A stretch of 64,000 bases of DNA from Theristus sp. LFF4_11 (taxonomy: Eukaryota > Nematoda > Chromadorea > Monhysterida > Xyalidae). How positions within the stretch are numbered: position 1 is the first letter of the stretch; each line of letters starts with the position of its first letter. The position numbers and the translations under genes were made by a program. Positions 1 through 13,200 of this stretch are shown in pieces. Location: the NCBI GenBank assembly GCA_030248135.1, contig JASANC010005309.1, positions 117,585 to 181,584 on the forward strand, given 5' to 3'. Below the pieces are notes generated by a model. It ran no database searches, was not told the origin of the DNA, and was given only the letters and a program-made list of their open reading frames with translations.

Positions 1-1258
1 AAATTCATCCTTAGCCACACACAACGACTATTTTCACATGAACATTCGGTGGAGTGCGGAATCCAAATTGAGACCAATGAAGCTGAGGTGCGAATTTGAA
101 ATTGAAAATTATTCTGAATTTCTGGTATATGGAGTTTTATCAAAAAAAAAAACATTTAGGCGAACTACTTTAAAACATTTTGTTGCAGAACTTGTCGCTT
201 TTATATTAACTATTATGAGGGGAATTTCAATGTCAGGTCCAGATGGGCTTATCCGGAAGCCAAAACTGTGGGTCTACGAAGTACGGTAGCTGTCGTATCT
301 TTGGTCTCGACACACAACATTTCGGTTCAACATTCGTGATTTTTGGAATGGAATCGAGTGATTTTTTTGAAAAGTTTTACGAAATTGTTGGAATGATTTT
401 TCTTATCGATCAGAGACGTTTAATATATAAAATCGTGTCAAGACCGAATACGCTGCATTGACCCATAGTTTCGGCGTTTGGCACAAAAGTTTGTTTGCTA
501 AAATCTGTTAGATTTTGCTGAAGTCATTGTAATTTCTCCGCCAGGCTTATCGCATGTTTTTTTGTTCACCAGAAATTTTTGTCGCGGCGACAAATTGCTG
601 AATATGGTGAATGGCGCTGAAATGTATGTGGTGACGTTGTTACTTCTGACAGGTTCTAGCAGGCAAACGTTATATGATACGTGTATAGCAGCTTTATATA
701 TTTTTTGAGACAACTGCGATTTTTCAGGAGTTTTGTGAGAATGAAAGATTATTCTGTCATATGTTTGGTTGCCTTTTGTTTTCAGTTAGCGCCTTTGTCG
801 TAAAATTTTGTTAGTTTTTGTGGTTGAAAGATTTTTTAATGCCCTTATCGACTTAGTTTTTTCAACAATAATTCCATTTTTTGTATTTCCGATCATTTTG
901 CTGATAAAAAACCTCGTTCAAATTCATTATCAACGTTGTTTTGGTTTTCCAGCATTATCCTTCCTTTTTTACATATTTTTTTATCATTTACATATTGTGA
1001 AACTTTTTGCAATTTTCCAATTGTTCCTCACTTATTTCTGTTTCTACGAACTGTAAATAGGAAATAGTTAGATATTATTAATAACTGCATAATAAATTCA
1101 AATGGAGAAATGTGAAATGAAGATGAATGAAGAAGAACTTGGCGGGTTCCTAAAATGAAGTCGTAAACACTGCAGTCCGCGAGAACAGCGGGATATTTTG
1201 TGACAAATGCCAATGAACGCAACTTTACCACAATCAAGCATCAAATCAACAGAGTAAA
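1..1258. other. Upstream flank, no gene recognised
   Basis: AT-rich sequence before the proposed first TSC2 exon. I see short open frames only, none resembling a known protein. The TSC2 promoter and 5' UTR should lie in the right part, but I cannot point to a TATA box or an unambiguous transcription start. Confidence 0.5.
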
Positions 1259-4200
1259 ATGACCGAGCGAAAACAATCGACTGGTGCTAACAGCAACAGC
1301 AACATCAACAGGAACAATGGCAACCGCTCCGGCTCTGGTCTAAGTGGTCGCAGAACGGCTGAGCCACTGCAATCGCAGCAAGCATTCCAAACTGCCTCTG
1401 GCCACCCGCAAACCGGAGGCGTGAATCGGCTGATAAAAAATCTTTTTCGTCGCACGACGAGTGCGTCCAGTGACGGCGCCACACCGCACAGGGTTTGTTG
1501 GTTTGTTTTTGTGTTTTTTTAATAATTTTGTGCGCATTTGGCGTCATGTAGAGTGTGTTTGCTTGAACCTGTCACTTTTTTAACAGAATATAGAGCTCGC
1601 GAACGAATGAGATCGGAGTTTATTCTGCGAATAAAAGGGCAGAGGTTTAAACAAACGCACTGTACTGGTTGACTGGGTAACATTACATTAACCAATCAAC
1701 GTGTGGCTCGTGTGTTGTACGAATTCAGTTAGTGATCCGTTGGTCAGAAAGAGCAGCGTCAGTTTTTTTTGACACGCGAATTCAATGCGGCGCTGCTGGT
1801 AATTCCAAAAAAACGAAACACATTAGGACTAACACACATGTGGTGTGCGTAGCCTGTGTGTTTGTTGAACACATGGCATTGTCCCACTGCACAGTATCAC
1901 TGAAAACACGCGCACACACACACATCTAATACAAGGTGGACGTTCTTCAGCCGAGGACTTTTTTGCCAAATGAAACAACCAAAGGAAGATGCAAGATTTT
2001 CTTCAACAAACGTGGATCGTGGAAGTTAAAAAAGCGTTTTCTTTCGGTCTCAGACCGGTAAATCGAGCGGCGACCCATTGGCATCGTCGCGTGTTACACC
2101 GATCGAATTGGACGTCTGGCGAAAACTGCACCCGGCTGCTTGTTTTCATCTGAGCAACGACGACGACGGTGGCAGTGGCACTGCGGAGTTCGGTGGACAC
2201 GAGAATCGTTTCGAAACTAATGAACACGAGCTGGTCGAGCGACTGAAGGCAGTGCAGACGGTGCTCGGGTTGGTTGGGGTCGGGCGTCGAAGTCAGGCTC
2301 TGTTGTTGTTATTGTTCAGTGCTGCGCCACTGGCAAAAGGTACGGTATGGCCGAATAAATAAAGGCGCGTTTAGCAATTAGTTTTTTGTGCGTACGCACG
2401 GACACGACACGTAAAAATGGCCACGCGATTTGGAAATCGTGTCGTGTGTGCTATCTTAATGCATTACGGACACGATCAGTTTGCGCACGGGATTTAGAAC
2501 GACGTTTGTGCGTACGGACGAAAAACTAAATGGTGTTTCCGCCTTAAGGCAGTGCATCAAGGCGGGATCAGTCGCAGACTAGGAGTTGTATCTTTCAAAA
2601 ATTCCAACATAATTCGTAATCATGTGTGCAAGAGAGAAAGAATGAACAGAATAGCACGAAGAATCAATTGGTTTAAAAAACCACGTAAAATTTGACACAC
2701 AATTGGGTTTCTGAAGGTCTTGTTTCTGTCATTCAAATTTCGCGCGCTCCTTGCACTCTGAAAAAAAGCTGCCATGTTTAGTCGTCCATACCGTATGTAT
2801 CGCACCAATCTGCGTATCTCATGCTGTCTTAACAGGTTATACGGAGCATCCTGCGTTCTTGTGAAATAAAATGAATGAATGAATGTCGGCTAGGCTCCAT
2901 GGAAAACGCAAGAAAATGTGCCCCGTGCAAAACTGCAGAGCAACAAAATCGAACCCGGAGAAAACTTTCAGGGTCGCACAGAAACATGCGCTCGACAGTG
3001 ATTCGTTGGACGCGTTGTGGGTGGCGACCAATGATTTGTTTGGTTGGTCTCTGATTTTCGCCAAGATTTCAAAAATTTTGAGGTTTTGGTTGGATGGTTC
3101 CGGTTCAGTTTTGTCTGCACTTACCGGTGCCAGAAATTTGAATGTATGATTCTCCGCGGTGGTTTGATTTGGAGATGCAACCTCAAGTCCCGCTCGGTCG
3201 TGCGGTGGGGGTCCACTGGTGAACCTGAACCGGCTCTCGATTTCGGTGACAGACGATCTATAAGTCCCCCCCCCCCTCCCACCCCAAAGCGACGAAAGAA
3301 CGTTGAAGAAACCCGCAAAATGAAACTAATAAAATTGTTTCAGACGCACCCGAAACGACCAGCAGCAACGACGACAATGACGGCGGTCACCTGGTGCAGT
3401 TGCTCTGGACGAATGTCTGCCAGCAGCAGTTCGCTCGTCTCTCGGTCGAACTACGCGCGCAGCAGTTCTTCACGATCGCCGCCTGCTATCATCGAATTCG
3501 ACAGAATTTTGGCGCGAATTTGAACAACGCTTTCGAGTCGACCAGCAGCATTGCGCCGCCGGGCGAGGCGGGACTTCGCTTTCTGCCGCATTCGAACTCA
3601 GCGACCAATCAGCGTTCGTCGGCGCAGTCGACTGTGGCGAAAATGGTGCGGCTCTTTGATTGGCTCGCGAGTTTGACGCAGCGCGGCGTTGCGACGGGCG
3701 GCTTCAGTGAGCCGATGATTGAGTTGGTCGTGCTGTGGCTCGACGATTTGCTGCAGATGGACGTCGGAGGAGACGAGCTGGCGGCGACGACCGCCAGACT
3801 GGTTTGGATTTGTGAATTTTTTCTAATTTTTGAATTTCAGGTTTGGTTTTGGACGGAAAATCTCAAGTAACATCGCAAGAAAATGAAAAGAAAAACCGAA
3901 AAACCAACCGTCAGTCAGTCAGTCAGTTTTATTCTGCAGTGCACGGGCACAATGTCAGAGAAGGTGTAAGAAGACACCATGAGTAAGGCAAGCGAAACCG
4001 TGAATCGACGACGCTTTGCAGCAACGCAGCCTGCTGCGCGTGCAGTGCGCGCTGATCGAGCACAACGGCGTGCACGTGTCGGCGCAGCGGTGCGCGCTCA
4101 TTCTCGACCGCCTCTCGTCGCTGGCGGTTCGCGTTCAATGCGAGCAGCCGGCGGCGGCCGCGGCCGGCAAATCCGGCCCGTTTCAGCGTGACCGCGACGC

Positions 4201-7200
4201 GGCAAACGACGACGAAAACCGCAGCAGCCAGCAGACGCCGACCGACGAGCAGCAGCAGCGAACGAACGCCGAGCTGCTGGACGCGATCGTGAACACGCTG
4301 GAGCGACTGGTGCTGCATGCGGTCGTCGAGCACGCGGCGCTCAAGCAGGCCGTCCTGCTGCTGTGTCATCTCGTGAACGCGCATGCTGTTTGTCAGCGGT
4401 GCTGGCGACTCGCGCGATCGCTGCTCACCGGACACCGCGGTTAGACTGACGGCGGGCAGGAGGTTTTCAGTGCAACTGCAACGGTTTGCGTCGCTGGGCA
4501 GAGAGAGCCGGCGCCGTCGGGATTGATTGGCTGGAAACCTTGCTTAGGTTTCGGTTACCTGAAAAAAATCCAGTTTTACGGATTCTGTGGCAGTTCGCAA
4601 TCCCAACGATTCGCCATATTCCGTGTATATAAGCGTGCACCTAAAAAACTGCAGACCCGATAGTGAACATCTCGCGCAGCCACTTGCAGGCTTCATCGTG
4701 GTCGACCTACTATGCCAACTGTTCGAGTCGTCCGCCGACTGGCCACCGATGGTCGTTCGCGGTGCCGTGTATTTCCTCGGCATGGGACTCTGGGGATCGC
4801 AGCGCGTCGATCTGGCTGGTAGTTTCACAGTTTGGTTTTTTGGATTTGCAGCGCATTGTGTTTGTGTTTGATGGTATGAATTGTGTTTGTGTCTGAGCAG
4901 CGGTCCTTGTCGTTGATGGTGTGGTTTAGTATCACACCATGAGGTGTGACAGCACAAACCGTGATACCGCTTTTTTGACAATTTTGAATTGCCGCGTTAG
5001 GCATGAAACTGATTTCCAATCGATGCGCGCATTGAGCCGCAGTCGCAGAACCAGGAAAAACAATACCAGTTTTATGAACTAGTTGAGCTGAAATAAGAAA
5101 AAAATACAGTCATTTCTATATATCATGTGAAATTAGCTGATTGGTTGACGACCACGTGATGCTAGCATGATGTGGTGAAGGCGGAGTCTGTCTTGCACAT
5201 AAAGCATGTATCATCACGTGGTAACCAACCAATCAGCTAACTGCATGTTATGTAGAAGCAAAACTGCGCACTGTTCTGCGGTTGTTCCCAGGCAGCGTGT
5301 CCCCTGCCACCGTGCTACCGTATCTCGACCTCGCGTTACGCTGCGATTCGCCCGTGGTCGCCTACGAAGTCCTGGTATGCCTCCACCGACTCGTGACGAA
5401 ATTCGGTGCCTCGCTGCAGCTCTTAACGTGGACTTGTCTCATTCAAATCCTGGAAACTGTCGCGAGACAGTTCGTTTTAACGTCGACTGCGCGAGACGAG
5501 AACGCTGAAACGCCATCGGCTACGTTTGCGGTCGGTTGTATTTGGGTCGTTTTGGTAGCTTGGTGATTGATTGACTGGCTTTGTTAGCAGTGTGGTCAAA
5601 AAATGCATCAACTCGAAATCGACTGCATTTAAATAAACAATTTGACTATTCAAGTTTCAAGTTTTGCAAATCTTGCCTGTTGAGTGGCTGTCTGCAATCA
5701 CAAATGTCCAATCGGTTTCCAATCAACTGGTTACAAGAATAACTCATAAACTGCAAATCTCTCTTGAGCTGCTGCCAAGCGTTTCGTCTCCACCAGCGCC
5801 ACAAGACAAAACGCACGCACACTGCTGCAGATCTCGCCCTCCGCCATCGGTGTCGTCATGAACGAGCCGATGAACGCGCCCAGCCGCACACCGAGCAGCT
5901 CGCACCGATCGACAGACAGCATCACGCAGCTGTTCAATCTGATCTTGACCGATGTTGAGACGCTGAACGACGCACAGAAGTACGGCGGCTCCGTCGAGCG
6001 CCTGTTTCGCCTGGTCGAGGTGTGCGCGCACCGGCGCTCCGAGCAGTCCGTGCTGCGATTGGTCGCGTATCGTGCCGCCGCCGTCAGCGCACATCGACAG
6101 GAATGGCTGCAGTTGCTGCTGAGACTGATGCAACATGTCAGTTTTTGGGTTGGTATTTTGTTCGGTTTCGACACGATCCAACTGTTCACATCTCTGACTG
6201 TTGGCGTAGAGCGTGTCCGGGGCAGATTCCTTTGACATTGTGCTCCGTGGCACCGCAGTACTTGCACTGCTTGACGGTACGGTAGCTGGACTCGTGTGAT
6301 TATGAAATTGGGTGGGTACCCACGGGGAAAAACCGCAAACCCGGCCGGAGCAAATCGCCGGAAGACGGATTTTGTGCGACCAAGCTTTTTTGGAAATCAT
6401 GCGCTGCGGTTTGCGTGGTACTCAATCGACTGAACGTCACGTGTACACGCCGTTGCGTTGCGTTCCCCAACAACTTTTTTTCACCTTTTTCCTTTGTTGT
6501 TATAATTTTTCGACTATTGTAGTACTACTTGAACGACCGGCGTGTCGCGTTGCGAATCAAGGCGCTTCGGGTGTTGCGCAATGTGTTCCAGGAGAATCGC
6601 CAACTGCACGCGCATGAGATCGTCGAAACGGTGGTGTTGAACACGCTCAATGTTAGTGGAATGTAATCAGCACTGCAAACACTCTCGCCACGTGAACCGT
6701 TCATACTGACGTACGATTTATACGGCACGTCACGTCGAGTTTATCTCGTGTTTTAGGCTAGGAGCTAGCTTTCAGCCTCGCTTTATTGCTAAAGGAACGA
6801 ACGAACGGTGATTTTAGGCAATGTTTTTCGGCCGGGGCTAACCCAGAAAAACGTAGAACGACGTCGAGTAGGGTGCCCAACGAGTTTCCTCTGTCATTAA
6901 GTGCCTATACACCCCTCGGCGGGTCTCGATCCCCCGAACGCACAGACAAGGGTCTAACGAACTACCACCCAGGCCACCAGGATGATGACGAAAGAACACT
7001 AGTGATAGAATGATAGAATGGGCAGATAATTACGACTTCTGTGCTCACGGCAGACCGTTTCGAGCGAGTCGAACGCCGAAGTGCAGGAGACGGCGCTCGT
7101 GCTGCTGTGTGACATGGCGGACGCGCTGATGACGTCATCGGGTGACGTCACCTCGGTGTCAGTGGCGTCAGCTGCCAACACAGCAGCAACATCCAAGCGA

Positions 7201-10200
7201 AAAGCACGCCCGACGTCGACTGCACTCGAATCAACAGACGCTGGCAATCGAACGTTTGTGCAACTGGTCGAGTTGATCATGGACGCGTTGATTGCGCCGT
7301 TGCAGCGGATGCCGATCGGTGCACAGGAGCGGCGAGGTTCGGCCGAGGGGGGGGGGCGAATTGGCAACGGAAAATCGTCGTAACTAAAACGAACTTAAAA
7401 CTCAGGGACAGTTGCGTGATTGCATGTTCGCTGATTGCTCTGATTTCCATTGATTGGACCGCTCGAATGAATGCTGATTGGTGGACAGGGGAGGCCGAGA
7501 AAATGATTGGCTGCTTTTGAATTGCGCTCACTGATTGGGTCGAAAAAGTTTTTTCTAAAGACAGTGCCCTCTGTTACAAACAGCTGAATAACTGGCGCAG
7601 TCACAACGAGAACCACGCACGCACGCTCTTCTGCAACAGCACATGTGTGCGCTTGACCGCAACAGTCTGCACTGCCTTGAGACGAGCGTTCTGCGAGCCA
7701 ATCAGCTCGCCTTATTTGAATTGTTGATGACATTATTTTTCAAAACCGATCGTGTATGCGCTGTCTCCAGTGACAAAAAGGCTTTTTTCTGAAACAGGCG
7801 ACTGTAATAACACCGTGCAACTGGAGCAGTGGATACATCTCAGTGAATTGGTCGTGGGACAGTTACGCACGATGCTACGCGACCGTTGGACTCGCCTGCC
7901 CGCGGAATATGCGCTCACCCTGTACGGCGCGTTGATCACGCTGCTGTGCACAATGTACGGTCGACGAGTGGCCGATGAGACGGCGGGAGCGCTGCGGTTG
8001 AAGCTGATTGGTGGGTCGGCGGTTTTTTGGCGAGAAATTTTTGAAACTTTCCGGGATTTTTATTTTGTCAATATTAGATATCCCATCGTCGGATGGTCTG
8101 CGCGCATTACGATTTTGAAAGAGCATCAAAATTGGTAAATGAAAACACAACTTTTTTTTGGTTGTTGTCAGAATCGATATTCTCAATCCGCTGTCGACCG
8201 AACAAAAAAACGCTCGGCATACGAGCGACGGGTGACGACACGATGGTGGTCTACAGTCCGTTCATTGTGTGCGGCCATTGTTGTGGTGCGGATGCGGCCG
8301 AGAAAATCGGCGAGAACACCGCCGCGGAAGACAGTTTGTTCACGGTTAGCGAGAGAGTTTTTTTTGAAACGTTGTGATTTGGTTTTCGTTTGATGAGATA
8401 GCAATAAGTCAGTTTTGATTTGAGCTTTTTTATTGAATGATGAGACCCGGACCTCTTCGTTATTCTTCGCGGACTCTTCATTCAGCGAAAAAGAGGACAG
8501 GTTTAAAGAAACATGCTGTATAAAACTGTATAAAAAACTGTTTCAGCTGTCATAAAACTGGTTCCCGACCATCATCACTCTGCAGGTATTCACGTGGCAC
8601 ACCAACCACGAGCCGTCAACCGGCAGCCAGCACGAGACGACCGACAAAGCGGACGCCGCCAGTGTCAGCGCGTGCTCGGCGCTTCTTGCCAGCCTGCAGC
8701 ACGAGCGTTTTTGGCCGGCGTTGCATTCGGCGATTGGGCACACACTGGATCTGCTGCACGACCGTCACGTGCTGCTGTCGAGTGCCGCTGAACTGACGCC
8801 GCTCTGCCTCGCCGTGCTGCAGCTGGGCGCCGAGCAACGCATACAGACGCTCGTCAATGTGTCGCCGGAGTGCGCGGCTGTTTGGATTGCTTTTTGTTGT
8901 TGTGATTGCGTGAGTGACTAATGCGGTCTGTCATTGCCCGTGTGTTCTTGAGTGTTGATCAGACCCCCGGTGTTTTGTGTCGACGATATCATGATGGCTG
9001 GTCTGGTCCGCCATAGTTGTTCCAGAGCCGAGGGGTTGGGGGGGGGGCCGATATAGATAGCTGGAGCAAATTTTCTAGATAGATAGATAGCTGGAAAATT
9101 TTGGGGGGGGCCGCGGGGGGGGGCATGTGACTTTGGGGGGGCCGGTCAAAATTTTGAAATTTGATAGATAGATAGCTAAGACGCTGAAAAGCTATAAAAA
9201 CAGCAAAATAATGCTTAAATACACTAAAAATCAGGTATAAACGCGTATTTTACCTAAAATTAGCGAAATTTTCAAGGATTACGAGCAAAAATGGTCAATT
9301 TTGGTCAAAAATTGACTCATTTTATGTCTTCGAAGACAAAAATTTTCAGATAGATAGCTGGCTGAGAAAATTTTTCAGATAGATAATAGCTGAGCCGAAA
9401 AAACCTGTTTGATAGAGATAGAGTCGAAAATTTTTTGGGGGGGGGGGGGGCGCCCGGCCCCCCCCAGGCCCCCCCCTTAGAACAACTATGTGGTCCGCCA
9501 TATCTGGCCTCGCACTCTACCTCCACAGTATCGTATGCCACACACGCAGTCGCCGGTGTTTTGATTTTTGTCACATTTCACAATGTTTGTTTTCTTCATT
9601 TATTGCATTCAAATATCGCGCATTGCCTGGCAAAATTGTCGAAGAGGCACAGACATCGATGCGCTTTATTATTTCAATGTTGCCTGTCCGTCACTCTCTC
9701 TCTCTCTGACCGGACAGGTTCCGTTCCTCCAAAGAAGTGACTCTTAAAAAATGGTCATAAAAGACATTTAGTCGAACTCTAAATTCTCTCGCAATCAGCT
9801 GATTAGTTGGCGATCACGTGATCGTGATGCACGCGTTCTGTGCAAGGTGTTGCTGCGGAGGCGGAGTCTGTCCTACACGGAAAGCATGCATCACGTGATC
9901 ACCAACCAACCAACCAATGCCCATTTCAGGTTCGCGTTTGCGGACATGTGCGACTTCGTGTGTCCGTTGTACGCGGCGTTGTTCACATACAGCGGCCATT
10001 TCAGCCAGTCGATTCAGAGCAAGCTGGTGATGGCGACGCAGAAGGCGCTCTTGTCGGAGAGGTCACTTTTTGAAATCATTTTTTGGATATTTTTGAAACA
10101 CCAACAATTGTTTTGCAACTGAAATTTGCGATGGAGAATTTGCTGCCTACAATCGACTGGCTTGAACGCGAACGCCGCGCACTGATTGGTCGCGGTTTCT

Positions 10201-13200
10201 CACTGTATGCCCATTTCAGATCGGTGTCAGCGGTGATTGCAATCACGCAAAGCATCCTGGAGCTGCCGACGATCGTCAGGGTGACCGTCGCGAATTTGGT
10301 TGGTTTGCTGAGCGACTTCGTTTTGCTTCGCATTGTTGCTCTTCACGCACACTTAGCGGCTAGGCGATATGCACGATATCATGTTTGCTCACCTATATGC
10401 ACCATCTCCGTGCGACGATGTGGTGTACCGTACCGTGTGTGTAGGTACACCACAAAACAGTTTGCTGCGCCCTCAGCGTTGCACGCAGCTGCACGAGGAG
10501 TGTTGCGCAGTAATCGGCTCTTCAGTCAGTACGACAGTACGAACTGATCGACCAAATGCAATAACAATTGAACAAACTTTGAACAATCTTTTCCGCGCAT
10601 TTTTTGCTCAAACTTTCGTTGCTTTTCCCGCGGCATTTGTAAACGTTTTCCCGTTTTTATCGTTTTTCTCTGTCACACTCAGGTTCGTCGGCTAGCCGAG
10701 CTGCCGTGTTCGCCGAAGATCGCGATCGCCATTCTGGAGCTGCTCAGCAGCTTGGTCGAGTGCACCGAGGTCTTTGAGCCGTTGTTCGAGCTGAAGCAGT
10801 ACACGCACGTCTGCAACATTCTGTGTCGGTTGGTGTCGGTTTGGTTTTTTTTGGTTTTATTGGGATTTTTGTTTTGAATTTTTGTGTATACAACGAGTTC
10901 ATTTACAGCAGCTTGTAGCTGAAATATACACAATCCATCGGGCAGCTGTTTTTTTCCCAAAATGTTTCCGTTTATCTGTCGATGTGCGTGTAATGGGAGT
11001 ACACCATGTTCTTATCATGCTCCTAACACACTACTACATACAGGTGGCTACATGCGCCCCAAGGCAACAGCAGCCAACACTGAAAATGCATAAAAAGCAG
11101 AAAATAACTTCATGGAGCGACAAAAACGTTGCAGCTACATGGACGTCCAGCGATACACCACGTTCATCGTGGCGCACGCCAATCGCACGCTGCTACGCTG
11201 GTTCGTCGCCACACCACGCGCGTGGCGCGCCGCCGTCGCCAAACGTGTGGTCGCCAATCTGATGGCACAAACGTCAGCTGGCGGCAAAACTGGCGGCGTC
11301 AGCGCGTTTCCGCTGCCGTCACCGGCCGAAGCGACGTCGTTCAGTATCAGCGAGCCAAATGGCCAGCAGGAAACATCGCCGTCGTCGGCAATGGTTCGCG
11401 TGGGGACGGATGGTTTTTTATTGGACAGTTTTGTCGTGGACCGGCTATAGTGCTTTTTTGAAGACGGCGCAATTTTGTTTCGTTTTTTGAGTGCAAGGTT
11501 GAAATCATTTAGTCACAGCAAGCAAGCGCACTGGCAGAATGAAACACACAGGCACCAACACACCCATATTCCAGCAGCACGCCAGTCCGTGCATCTGTGC
11601 GGTACAGTGCGCGAGTCTGTGCCAGTGCGTTTGCTTGCGGCTGATGATGCAACCCACCTACCTGTAAACGTACGATCTTCAGCGAAAAACGCTCTGAAAC
11701 ACGCCCGTCTCTGCAGAGCAAGCCGCTGAACGCGTCGACGACGTCGCTGGCGCTGATGCGTTCGCTGGACTCCGTGCAACGCGAGCTGCTCACGAGTGCG
11801 CTGACGTTCCTGCGGCATCACACGTTCACGGAGGAGCCGCTCTGGCGAACGTCGTCGGCGGAGCCGAGTGCTAGTTTGGAACTGCACGCGCAGTCCGACG
11901 ATGGTGTGCTGGTTCGGTACTGGATCACGGACGAGTCGATCATCAGCGTCGTCACGGTGCCAGTACGGATGGCGCCGCTTGGTGAGATTGGTGGTTGGAT
12001 TGGGATCGCTCTGATTGCTTTTATATTATTTTTATATTTGATGAAAAAAGTTTTTATTTCTTTGTTTCGTTTGGTTTTCGTCTCTTGGCCAGACCACGGA
12101 GTGATGCAAATCGTGTTTATGGCATAAAGTACTATGTCGTTTTTTTAATATTTCAAATGCAATCAGTTTCAAAATTTTGTGGAAAAAAACCAAATTGACA
12201 GAAACTCGCAGCTTTTACATTTTCTCTCGCGTTTTCGCGCAAGAGTAATCTGACTTATGAATTTTCGTTTTACTCGAACGAATCTGTGGCGTGTTGGAAC
12301 CACAACCGTTTATGTGCAATATAGTGGCGAACCGCAGAATACGAGAAAAAAACAGTTTTTCCTGTTTTGTTCATTTCTGTTTTTTTCTTGTGCAGCCGTC
12401 GCACATGAGCGACCACCCGCAACGGCTGCAGAATTTCCGGTGAAACTCGAAACCATCGACAGTCTCCCGTCTGTGAGCGAAAGTGCGGCGGCGGTGCTTG
12501 CGATTCTCGACGACAAAATGAACTGCCACGGCGATAGCGTCAGTTCGACTGAGTTGCTGGTAGTGGCTGGGGGTGGTGAAAATAACGGTTTCATTTCACA
12601 TGCCAACCCTAGATATAAAACCAAACAAGAAAACAAGTCCTGACTTCTTGAATGAATGTTCAGTAAAAAAAGGTTTTTTTCCACCATCGCTAGTAGCAGA
12701 GACAGTATTTAGTGACGCATAGCTAGCTGTGCTTGATGCCGTGAATACATGAAGTTCGCTGTTTGCGGTTTCGCCAGGTAGACGCATACCGCGGTGCCCC
12801 CTGGCTCGTCAGTGCGACGGACACCGGGCAGAACTGCCGAAGGTGTTTTACCACAGACAGGTCTTATAGTCTGGGCAAAACATCAGCGAACCTAAGCAGT
12901 AAAATCTCACAAAATCAACCATCCCGCTTCAGGTCTTTTTTTACCATCACTCGCTGCAGGACTCCGTGCCTTCGCCAACGTGCGCGTTTTCCACCGCACT
13001 GCCACTAACCGAGTCGCCCAGCCAATCAGCGATCTGCAACAACAACAACGAAATCGCGCCCTCCTCGAGTCGTCGTCGTCATTGGTCGGCGCTGCAGCCG
13101 CGCACCGGCTCCGCCCCGGTGCGAGCGCAGCGACCGCAGGCGTTGGATGACAGCTGCATCCGGCAAGGGACAGCTGGCAAAGGTGCGCATTCCACTGTTG

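Noticed and set aside
3044..3523. + strand open frame of 159 codons
   Set aside because: It crosses the TSC2 acceptor at 3343 in the wrong frame; the tuberin-like product is in another frame of the same exon.
5744..6400. Long - strand open frame (218 codons)
   Set aside because: It is antisense to TSC2 exon 5831-6136, whose + strand product aligns with tuberin. GC-rich third positions keep the reverse frame open.
6906..6985. Functional tRNA gene on the - strand
   Set aside because: A- and B-box-like motifs are present, but I could not form an acceptor stem or a sensible anticodon arm; a SINE relic is more likely.
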